From: an uncultured Oscillospiraceae bacterium
Lineage (GTDB): Bacteria; Bacillota; Clostridia; Oscillospirales; Ruminococcaceae
Direction of reading: 5' to 3'
Length of the DNA stretch: 25,440 nt
NCBI GenBank assembly: GCA_910584715.1
Contig: CAJUAN010000037.1
Coordinates: 1 to 25,440, forward strand
The notes beneath the pieces are model-generated. The model did not search any database. It saw only the letters and a list, made by a program, of their open reading frames with translations, and was not told the DNA's origin. Made by a program: the position numbers and the translations under genes. Numbering within the stretch: the first letter of the stretch is position 1; the number at the start of each line of letters is the position of its first letter. Of this stretch, positions 1 to 4,349 are shown piece by piece.

Positions 1-66
1 AAGGGGGGTATCAACTGAGGAAAAGGGGGGTATCAACTGAGGAAAAGGGGGGTATCAACTGAGGAA
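1..66. repeat. Module A iterons, three 22-bp copies (array cut by window start)
   Basis: Three tandem 22-bp units begin at 1, 23 and 45. Each contains GGGGGGTATCAACTGAGG followed by an A-run. The second copy of this region (11285-11372) has four units, so the array here is probably cut by the window edge. Directly repeated units of about 22 bp next to an initiator gene are the hallmark of iteron-controlled theta replication origins. The matching initiator would be the product of 10154-11269, which ends just upstream of the equivalent array. Confidence 0.85.
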
Positions 67-120
67 AACACTTTTTTAGACGCGTTGATACTCAAAGAGT
101 TACGCCACCTCAAAAATTCC

Positions 121-147
121 TATAGTCTTTATAGTCTTTATAGACTA
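121..147. repeat. 9-bp tandem repeat TATAGTCTT x2 plus a variant
   Basis: TATAGTCTT occurs at 121-129 and 130-138, followed by the variant TATAGACTA at 139-147, which makes the block partly palindromic (AGTC...GACT). It lies between the iterons and the terminator. It could bind a protein at the origin or be part of a strand-opening element. The identical copy is at 11427-11453. Confidence 0.55.
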
Positions 148-160
148 AATAACAGAGAGA

Positions 161-188
161 AAAAAGCCTTTGCTTACGCAGGCTTTTT
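161..188 (+). terminator. Rho-independent-type terminator hairpin
   Basis: AAAAAGCCT (161-169) pairs with AGGCTTTTT (180-188) across a 10-nt loop and ends in a T-run. The A-run on the 5' side makes it potentially bidirectional. In the second copy the equivalent hairpin (11467-11494) lies downstream of the module A initiator and its iterons, so it probably ends the initiator transcript. Confidence 0.7.
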
Positions 189-390
189 CCCTCTTTACAA
201 CGGAGGAGAAATCTCCAAGGGATGAGGCTCCACGATTACGGCAAGGGGATTGCTCTGGCAGGAGTTATTAATTTCGATATATGACTCTTTAAGGAGTAAA
301 ACCTCTATATAACAGATAATTACAGCTAAAATATAAAAGTATGGATTTTCAAGAATTTAAAGATAATGCAGGATGGAGAGTAACAGCCTC

Positions 391-398
391 TATCTTTG
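391..398 (+). promoter_or_regulatory. Bacteroidetes -7 box TATCTTTG
   Basis: TATCTTTG matches the Bacteroidetes TAnnTTTG element. Its last G is 5 nt before the ATG at 403, the same spacing as at parA (7001-7008, ATG 7013). Transcription would start at or next to the ATG, giving a leaderless message. I see no clear -33 TTTG at the usual distance. Confidence 0.55.
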
Positions 399-402
399 CA
401 GT

Positions 403-543
403 ATGGAAAAATATTTTGTACCAGAAGAACCTCTATTTTCATCCGTGATTACTTTCTTTGAGGATGATATGGAAAGGCAAATAACAGAAACAACCGACCG
501 CATGGAGACGGCTTCTCTTCGTTATGATTATGACGGACGTTGA
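403..543 (+). CDS. Small acidic hypothetical protein, 46 aa, possibly leaderless
   Basis: Read from the ATG at 403, this frame gives 46 codons beginning MEKYFVPEEPLFSSV and rich in acidic residues (FFEDDMERQITE). It has no signal peptide or membrane segment. Support comes from its position: a TATCTTTG box ends 5 nt before the ATG, and the stop at 541-543 overlaps the start of the next gene (ATG at 524 or 530), an arrangement typical of translational coupling. I do not recognise the product. It could be a short partner or the detached N-terminal part of the 132-aa protein that follows. The copy at 11709-11849 is identical, so it gives no conservation test. Confidence 0.4.
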   Translation: MEKYFVPEEPLFSSVITFFEDDMERQITETTDRMETASLRYDYDGR

Positions 544-922
544 AAGATGGCAATATGAGGCAGCCGAATGCAGACGGCTCCGAGACCTCTGCACCATCCG
601 CGCCAATCTGGAGCAGATGGTGTGGGAGATATGCACGTTTGATATTTTGGAGCTGTATTATAAACACCCCTCTACGGGGCGATGGCTTCTCCGACCTCCG
701 CACCGCCTTTCCAGAAGAGCGCGAAACTTTATCCGTACTATTAAGGTAGACCAAAGGACGGGCGCAGTTACATACGACTTCCAGAGCAAAAGCAAGGCTC
801 TGGCTATGCTGATAAGGTTGAAGGGATGGGACAGGCCACAACCCCCAAAAATAGAGGTTAAACAGCGAACACGGAAATTAATACTTAATCCGCTTAATTT
901 CAATCTGGCGGAATCCGCATAA
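524..922 (+). CDS. Small-terminase-like protein (C-terminal domain only), 132 aa
   Basis: I see a pattern that resembles the C-terminal half of phage small terminase subunits: an aromatic/acidic segment around residues 33-46 (VWEICTFDILELYY), a basic stretch at 58-72, a beta-like segment ending IRTIKVD with a following TGAVTYDF (70-86), then SKSKALAMLIRLKGWDRP (88-105), comparable to the DKLKALELLGKHLG-type helix of that family. The N-terminal helix-turn-helix expected of a full small terminase is missing, and no large terminase or capsid gene is present. It may be a captured fragment acting as a DNA-binding adaptor, a packaging helper as in phage satellites, or a look-alike. ATG 530 is an equally good start. 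It overlaps the 46-aa frame upstream. The assignment is inference from residue pattern only. Confidence 0.6.
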   Translation: MIMTDVERWQYEAAECRRLRDLCTIRANLEQMVWEICTFDILELYYKHPSTGRWLLRPPHRLSRRARNFIRTIKVDQRTGAVTYDFQSKSKALAMLIRLKGWDRPQPPKIEVKQRTRKLILNPLNFNLAESA

Positions 923-992
923 CCCCCAAGAATACCTCTATATTCCCTAATAATTTCGGCTGATTTAGACGGCTCCAGATAAAATATTTTCC

Positions 993-1706
993 ATGACAGA
1001 AATAGACAGAATACCCAGATTAAAGCTCAGTGACCTACGGAAGTTAATCCAGAACGCCAACCTTATAGCAGATGCAGGGCGGAAACTCTTCAATGAAGGA
1101 CGGCTTTCCGAGAAGAAAGAGCAGCAGCTTAGAGACCTCTTCCAAAAAGCAAGCAAATGTAGTTTTGAATTGGGGGAAACCTCCATCACACTCCAAGCGA
1201 TAGCAGACAGCGGAACTCTGGAGTTAGAGGGCTTTGTGTTTTCATGGATGATGGAGGACGGGCGCAAGGCTACTCAAAAGGTCTGGCTCACTTCGGAGGA
1301 TAGCAACTTAGACAAAGGAAGAGTGCTTTACTTCGTTTGTCCTTATGGCGGAAAGAATTGCAGAAAGTTATATTTCACTGAGAGGAGTGGATTTGTAGGG
1401 AGGGCGGCTTTTACTCACACTTACAGCGATAGGAACCTAAGCCACCGAGATAGAGCGCAAGTCAAACTAATAAATCAGATGAATAGGGAGGAAAAATTAC
1501 TCTCCAATGCTGGCGGCAAGCGTATGTTTTATAGAGGGGAACTTACAAAGTACGGGCGGCAGGTAATAAACACAATGCATAAGCCCTCCGCAGCTTCTCA
1601 ATTGGCGGAAGTCTTTGGACTATCCAGAAGAGTTGGGAAAACAGCGAGACCAACGAAAATAAAGCCGATGGCAACACCTCCGCCAAGGGAATGGGGGTTG
1701 AAGTAG
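993..1706 (+). CDS. Hypothetical protein with CPxxGxxC zinc-knuckle-like motif, 237 aa
   Basis: The N-terminal half (residues 10-70) is helical and charged. The centre (108-150) has the pattern RVLYFVCPYGGKNCRKLYF followed by GFVGRAAF and THTYSDRN, which resembles the zinc-ribbon module of hypothetical proteins in phages and mobile elements (FLCP-x2-G-x2-C-RKLY, then a second C-x2-C pair near a Y-S-x-R). Only the first knuckle (C116, C123) is kept; the second pair is replaced by non-cysteine residues. The C-terminus is basic and proline-rich (GKTARPTKIKPMATPPPRE), consistent with nucleic-acid binding. The gene follows the small-terminase-like gene after 70 bp, so the two may be co-transcribed. 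I do not recognise a specific function. Confidence 0.75.
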   Translation: MTEIDRIPRLKLSDLRKLIQNANLIADAGRKLFNEGRLSEKKEQQLRDLFQKASKCSFELGETSITLQAIADSGTLELEGFVFSWMMEDGRKATQKVWLTSEDSNLDKGRVLYFVCPYGGKNCRKLYFTERSGFVGRAAFTHTYSDRNLSHRDRAQVKLINQMNREEKLLSNAGGKRMFYRGELTKYGRQVINTMHKPSAASQLAEVFGLSRRVGKTARPTKIKPMATPPPREWGLK

Positions 1707-1775
1707 AATCTAAATGAGAGGAGGTTATCAGACTTCCAACACTACCAAAAACCGAACATAAAAGAACCGAATAAC

Positions 1776-1813
1776 AGAGGAGGGCGCAGTAAGAGCGGCA
1801 CTCCTCTTTGCGC
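1776..1813 (+). terminator. Hairpin with possible H-type pseudoknot after the 237-aa gene
   Basis: AGAGGAG (1776-1782) pairs with CTCCTCT (1801-1807). In addition GCGCA in the loop (1784-1788) is complementary to TGCGC just 3' of the stem (1809-1813), the geometry of an H-type pseudoknot. CTTTG (1806-1810) could instead pair with CAAAG (1818-1822). It may terminate the upstream transcript, although the T-run is short, or act as a regulatory fold. Confidence 0.4.
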
Positions 1814-1902
1814 TTTACAAAGAGCCACCAGACCAAGACAAGAAACAACGGAGTTACAACGGATGGCACACCGAATCCAAAAGAGGAAAAGGTGAAAGGA
1901 TT

Positions 1903-1926
1903 ATTATCTAAAGTAGATAAAAATAG
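1903..1926. repeat. Imperfect inverted-repeat site, TATCTAAAGTAGATA core (left copy)
   Basis: TATCTA and TAGATA flank a 3-nt centre, followed by AAAAATAG. Nearly the same 23-24-bp sequence stands in the same orientation at 3148-3171, beyond the toxin-antitoxin genes. Short inverted arms around a few central bases, present twice as direct copies next to a tyrosine recombinase gene, would fit a recombinase core site. They would equally fit an operator. Module B has only this left copy (13209-13232). Confidence 0.45.
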
Positions 1927-1935
1927 GTAATAAAA

Positions 1936-2095
1936 CTCCGACTTTGGAGGAGTCTCCTCTTATTGCTCAATGCAATTGCGAGGTATGTTTTGCGCTGCGC
2001 AAAACCTTTTTTGCAGCCAATAACTCCATAGTCGTATGCACGCACGCAAGAGAGGTTAATCAGTCAGTCAGGCGGAGAGGTGACTAACTGACTAA
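1936..2095. ncRNA. Structured element E1 (candidate RNA or folded DNA)
   Basis: Ordered hairpins: I, CTCCG/TGGAG around ACTT (1936-1949); II, ATTGC/GCAAT around TCAAT (1962-1976); an AGGT box (1981-1984); III, GTTTTGCG/CGCAAAAC around CTG (1987-2005); and IV, a 15-bp arm pair with two mismatches (2056-2070 with 2081-2095) around GGCGGAGAGG. The same order recurs in E2 about 213 bp downstream with sequence changes that keep pairing. Strand is undecided: hairpin I is better as + strand RNA (G-U), hairpin IV as - strand RNA (two G-U). I know no named RNA family with this layout. Confidence 0.55.
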
Positions 2096-2139
2096 TCACT
2101 ATATCAGTGAAAATATTGTGGTAAAGCAGTGAAAAGAGA

Positions 2140-2266
2140 GCGGAGGTCTCCGACTTCGGAGGAGACTCTCTATAACTGCCCTACGCAGTAGCAAGGTGTC
2201 TTTTGAGTTACCTCAAAAGGTTTCGCGGTACTCTCCCGTCAGAGCCGGAGGAGGCTAACCGGACGG
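2140..2266. ncRNA. Structured element E2, paralogue of E1
   Basis: Hairpin I is CTCCG/CGGAG around the same ACTT loop (2148-2161), extended by GTC...GAC. Hairpin II is ACTGC/GCAGT around CCTAC (2175-2189). The AGGT box is at 2194-2197. Hairpin III is CTTTTGAG/CTCAAAAG around TTAC (2200-2219). Hairpin IV is CCGTC/GACGG (2236-2240 with 2262-2266) enclosing AGCC/GGCT, with GGAGGA in the loop as a counterpart of the E1 loop. Compared with E1, one pair in hairpin II and two pairs in hairpin III change on both sides together, which is evidence that the folded form is under selection. Confidence 0.55.
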
Positions 2267-2316
2267 ACAGGCCGACAAGGTTTAACTCTTAAAGGAGAAG
2301 CCCACTCAACAATGAA

Positions 2317-2331
2317 AGGAAATTATTTCCT
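2317..2331. promoter_or_regulatory. Palindromic operator candidate upstream of the toxin-antitoxin pair
   Basis: AGGAAAT and ATTTCCT flank a single T, a perfect 7+7 palindrome, about 30 bp upstream of the -7 box at 2362. HigA-type antitoxins with an XRE domain usually bind such palindromes to repress their own operon, so this is the likely operator. A further imperfect GTTTCC/GGAAC pair follows at about 2339-2355. Confidence 0.5.
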
Positions 2332-2361
2332 AAAAATGTTTCCTGTTATGGAACTATTTAG

Positions 2362-2369
2362 TATCTTTG
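2362..2369 (+). promoter_or_regulatory. Bacteroidetes -7 box TATCTTTG for the toxin-antitoxin operon
   Basis: TATCTTTG lies 19 nt before the toxin ATG at 2389. A TTTC about 18 nt upstream (near 2340) is a weak -33 candidate. The promoter is identical in the second copy at 13668-13675, so both toxin-antitoxin operons should be read from the same control region. Confidence 0.65.
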
Positions 2370-2388
2370 CAGCGTTATAATAAAGACT

Positions 2389-2736
2389 ATGGACAGACCC
2401 TTATTTCAATTGCTCTTATTAGAAGCAGCGAGAGACTTCCTTAAGACTCTCCCGATACAGGCACGAAATAAGATATATTACAATATCAAGAAAGTGCAGG
2501 GAGGGGTTAGGGATAATGAACTATTCAAGAAATTAGAGAACTCTGAAATATGGGAATTCCGTACCTTATACCAAGGGACAGCCTATAGACTCTTTTCCTT
2601 TTGGGATAAGGACTCCGAGACGCTTGTAGTAGCGACACACGGAATAATAAAGAAAACTCAGAAAACGCCCTCTAAGGAGATAGCCCGAGCCGAGGAGATG
2701 AGGCGTAAATACTTCGAGGCAAAAAATAATCAATGA
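2389..2736 (+). CDS. HigB/Gp49-like toxin of a type II toxin-antitoxin pair, module A
   Basis: This 115-aa protein has the layout of the RelE-superfamily HigB group (phage-derived Gp49-like): an N-terminal helical pair (LEAARDFLKTLPIQARNKIY, 11-30), the conserved WEFRTLYQ (55-62), YRLFSFWDKD (66-75) and the family tail ATHGIIKKTQKTP followed by EIARAEE (82-103). Such toxins cleave mRNA at the ribosome; the basic residues in the KKTQKTP stretch belong to the usual active surface. The toxin comes first and the antitoxin follows after one base, the HigBA order. The 5' 26 bp lie within the perfect long repeat and divergence from module B's copy begins inside this gene. Only six residues differ between the copies, mostly conservative. 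Confidence 0.88.
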   Translation: MDRPLFQLLLLEAARDFLKTLPIQARNKIYYNIKKVQGGVRDNELFKKLENSEIWEFRTLYQGTAYRLFSFWDKDSETLVVATHGIIKKTQKTPSKEIARAEEMRRKYFEAKNNQ

Positions 2737-2737
2737 T

Positions 2738-3070
2738 ATGAGACAAATAGGCGATATGAAACTATACTCCTTTGATGAGGTATTAGACGAGGACTTAGGG
2801 AAAGTAGGAACTCCGGAGAGAGACGCTTTCGAGGCTGATGTAGAGGCAGAGATACGCGCCTATCATATTGGCGAGGCTATCAAACAGGCACGAAAGGAAA
2901 AGAATCTCACACAGGAGCAATTAGGCGAACTGATGGGAGTGCAAAGAGCACAGGTTTCCAAAATAGAGAGTGGGAAGAACCTTAACTTTTCAACTATTGC
3001 CCGAGCTTTCAAAGCTATGGGGATTCCGGCTAATTTAGCTTTTGGAGGAGTCTCTTTATCTCTTTGGTAA
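2738..3070 (+). CDS. HigA-type XRE antitoxin, module A
   Basis: The protein begins either at this ATG, one base after the toxin stop, or at the inner ATG at 2756, which gives MKLYSFDEVLDEDLGKVGTP and matches the usual start of this Bacteroidetes antitoxin group better. A toxin-binding N-terminal stretch is followed by a classic XRE helix-turn-helix (from the inner start, about residues 40-90): IGEAIKQARKEKNLTQEQLG, then VQRAQVSKIESGKNL and IARAFKAMG. It should neutralise the upstream toxin and repress the operon through the palindrome at 2317-2331. It differs from the module B antitoxin at six positions, five of them in the N-terminal half where partner choice is usually set. Confidence 0.88.
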   Translation: MRQIGDMKLYSFDEVLDEDLGKVGTPERDAFEADVEAEIRAYHIGEAIKQARKEKNLTQEQLGELMGVQRAQVSKIESGKNLNFSTIARAFKAMGIPANLAFGGVSLSLW

Positions 3071-3096
3071 CTCGATAACAAATACTCTAAAAACGA

Positions 3097-3130
3097 ACAG
3101 AGAGAAGGCTTAGGTCTCCTCTCTGTTTTG
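3097..3130 (+). terminator. Terminator after the module A toxin-antitoxin operon
   Basis: AACAGAGAG (3097-3105) pairs with CTCTCTGTT (3119-3127) around a 13-nt loop and is followed by T residues. It separates the toxin-antitoxin operon from the recombinase promoter. Confidence 0.65.
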
Positions 3131-3147
3131 TGTATAGAGGGGAGGGG

Positions 3148-3171
3148 TTATCTAAAAGTAGATAAAAATAG
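3148..3171. repeat. Imperfect inverted-repeat site, TATCTAAAAGTAGATA core (right copy)
   Basis: This repeats the motif at 1903-1926 in the same orientation with one extra A in the centre, making a 6-nt AAAAGT spacer between TTATCT and AGATAA. The two copies bracket the structured elements and the toxin-antitoxin genes of module A. This copy lies 150 bp upstream of the tyrosine recombinase. There is no equivalent copy in module B. Confidence 0.45.
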
Positions 3172-3224
3172 ACGGAATCAGAGGAGCAAAAACGGTACGA
3201 TAGTAGTACGAAAGTAGACCGTCT
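3170..3224. repeat. Inverted repeat enclosing an 11-bp tandem repeat
   Basis: AGACGG (3170-3175) and CCGTCT (3219-3224) form an outer inverted pair. Inside it GTACGATAGTA (3195-3205) is followed directly by GTACGAAAGTA (3206-3216). Repeats of this kind upstream of a recombinase gene often bind the recombinase or its regulator. No counterpart is visible in module B. Confidence 0.4.
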
Positions 3225-3269
3225 GAAAAATAATTAAGTTAGATATATTGTAGTTTGAGAAAAATATAT

Positions 3270-3277
3270 TATATTTG
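3270..3277 (+). promoter_or_regulatory. Bacteroidetes -7 box TATATTTG for the recombinase gene
   Basis: TATATTTG is followed by CACC, and the gene starts at 3321 after an A/T-rich leader of about 40 nt without a Shine-Dalgarno sequence. A TTTG at 3254-3257 is too close to serve as the usual -33 element. Confidence 0.6.
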
Positions 3278-3320
3278 CACCATAAAAATAAATAGTAATA
3301 TTGAAATAAAATAAAACAAT

Positions 3321-4268
3321 ATGAGCAGAGAGTTAGTCAAAGTAGGAGGCAAGCTCACCAGAGTAGGCTCTACAACTGATTGGAGAGGCTTAGTAGCTAC
3401 TTTCGTTTCAGCGCAGGACGTGAAAGAAAGCAGCCGTAAACTCTATACGAGAACACTCTCCCAATACTTCAATTGGATAGAGGAAACAGGGCGCAAGCTC
3501 GCGGAACTGACGCTTATAGACGTACTCGCCTACAAGGATTATTTATTGGAAGAGAAACTCTCCGCTCTCACTGTTGGCTCCTACATAGTAGCAGTAAGGA
3601 AGTTTTACGAATGGGCGGAGGCTCACAAGCTCTACCCCAATATTGCCAAGGGAGTGAAAACGCCCAGAAGAGTGCAGGCTTTCAAGAAGCAGCACCTCAC
3701 CGACACGAAGAGCGCAGAACTCCTCCAACACTTTGAGGGAATCTCCCTCCGAGATTACGCAATAGTAAACCTGATACTCCGCACGGGGCTACGCACCATC
3801 GAAGTTGTTAGGGCGGATGTTGGAGACATAACATTTAAGGGAGATAGAAGAGTGCTTAAAGTATGGGGCAAAGGACACAGCGAAAAGGATGATTTTGTAG
3901 TGCTTTCGGATAAAGTCTGGCTTCCGATACAAAAATATCTCAAGACGCGCAAGGGGGCAAAAGCAGGGGAGCCGCTCTTTACTTCAACAAGCCACCAGAA
4001 CGCAGGGGAGCGGCTCACTACTCGCACTATTAGCGGAATCTGCAAGGGAGGACTTAAAGCAATAGGGATGGACGGCAAAGAGTTTACAGCTCACAGCCTC
4101 CGCCACACTACAGCAGTAGCTATTTTAAAGCACGGAGGAAGCATAACCGATGTGCAGAGCGTACTTCGCCACTCCTCTCCCGTTACTTCCCAGATTTATA
4201 CAGAGAGCGTGAAAGAGGAACTAAGGCTCCAGAACGCTCCAGAGCTGATGTTGGACGGGGCTTTCTGA
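3321..4268 (+). CDS. Tyrosine recombinase (XerC/D-like integrase), module A
   Basis: A 315-aa tyrosine recombinase of normal length. Residues about 22-105 form the SAM-like core-binding domain (SSRKLYTRTLSQYFNWIEE, then SYIVAVRKFYEWAE). The catalytic domain runs from about 125 with the full set visible: R158 in RTGLRT, K184 in VWGKGH, H258 and R261 in AHSLRH, H284 in VLRHSS, and nucleophile Y293 in QIYTES. It can therefore cut and rejoin DNA. On a plasmid it probably resolves multimers at a dif-like site or recombines the TATCTA...TAGATA sites nearby. It has its own promoter and is followed at 82 bp by the primase-helicase start. The module B counterpart aligns almost without gaps in the catalytic half. 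Confidence 0.93.
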   Translation: MSRELVKVGGKLTRVGSTTDWRGLVATFVSAQDVKESSRKLYTRTLSQYFNWIEETGRKLAELTLIDVLAYKDYLLEEKLSALTVGSYIVAVRKFYEWAEAHKLYPNIAKGVKTPRRVQAFKKQHLTDTKSAELLQHFEGISLRDYAIVNLILRTGLRTIEVVRADVGDITFKGDRRVLKVWGKGHSEKDDFVVLSDKVWLPIQKYLKTRKGAKAGEPLFTSTSHQNAGERLTTRTISGICKGGLKAIGMDGKEFTAHSLRHTTAVAILKHGGSITDVQSVLRHSSPVTSQIYTESVKEELRLQNAPELMLDGAF

Positions 4269-4304
4269 TGGAGGCTCCGCTCCGACATGAAAAACGTAAT
4301 ATCA

Positions 4305-4342
4305 AAATACAGAAATATAGGTAATCCGAAAATACAGAAATA
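4305..4342. repeat. 14-bp direct repeat AAAATACAGAAATA x2 upstream of the primase-helicase
   Basis: AAAATACAGAAATA occurs at 4305-4318 and 4329-4342 (24-bp spacing), with ATATAGGTAA between. This A-rich, repeated composition looks like an intergenic control or leader sequence rather than coding DNA, which supports the primase-helicase start at 4350 over an earlier ATG at 4287. Confidence 0.5.
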
Positions 4343-4349
4343 CGGAAAT

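Larger units (their letters stand above)
67..402. other. Non-coding region after the iterons: probable origin flank
   Basis: No convincing gene lies here. It holds GTTGATAC at 84-91, the exact inverse of the iteron core GTATCAAC and so a partial inverted iteron, as found at many iteron-plasmid operators. It also holds a GCGT/ACGC inverted repeat around it, the 9-bp tandem repeat at 121-147, the terminator at 161-188 and an A/T-rich stretch (about 280-345) before the promoter at 391. The A/T-rich parts could serve for strand opening, but I see no clear DnaA box. Confidence 0.5.
1707..2388. other. 682-bp non-coding region rich in inverted repeats
   Basis: No open frame of useful length lies here on either strand. 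In order it contains: a possible pseudoknot/terminator (1776-1813), an inverted repeat TATCTAAAGTAGATA (1905-1919), structured element E1 (1936-2095), a small CACT/AGTG hairpin (2097-2109), structured element E2 (2140-2266), a palindromic operator candidate (2317-2331) and the toxin-antitoxin promoter (2362-2369). The density of stems and the paralogy of E1 and E2 suggest a functional RNA locus or a folded-DNA site. Confidence 0.75.
1..2414. repeat. Long perfect direct repeat, copy 1 (module A side)
   Basis: This block reappears base for base at a fixed offset of 11306. I compared the two copies by eye over the genes and the non-coding parts and found no difference until base 2415, where C in this copy is T in the other, inside the toxin gene. 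It carries A-type iterons, a terminator, three small genes, a 680-bp structured non-coding region and the toxin-antitoxin promoter. Perfect identity across non-coding DNA, with a sharp edge, means a very recent duplication or exchange, or a repeat collapsed during assembly. Confidence 0.95.

Noticed and set aside
1..66. CRISPR-like array at the iterons
   Set aside because: The 22-bp units are strictly tandem with no unique spacers and no cas genes nearby; iterons next to an initiator explain them.
341..448. 35-codon frame starting MDFQEFKDN on the + strand
   Set aside because: No promoter or ribosome site precedes it, and the -7 box at 391 lies inside it and serves the 403 frame, which fits the next gene better.
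449..841. 130-codon frame on the - strand opposite the small-terminase-like gene (and its copy at 11755-12147)
   Set aside because: It lies antisense to 403-922, has no promoter or start signal, and its composition is that of a reverse-frame shadow.
1987..2005. GTTTTGCG-CTG-CGCAAAAC palindrome as a dif/Xer core site
   Set aside because: The paralogous hairpin in E2 changes both arms while keeping pairing and lengthens the loop to 4 nt, which fits a fold rather than a fixed recombination core.
1936..2266. E1 and E2 as integron attC sites or plain terminators
   Set aside because: No integron integrase, no conserved attC core sites, and terminators do not explain four ordered hairpins kept in two paralogous copies with compensatory changes.
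4287..4349. Earlier in-frame start for the primase-helicase adding 21 residues
   Set aside because: The extra codons come from an A/T-rich direct repeat, and the module B homologue begins at the position matching ATG 4350.
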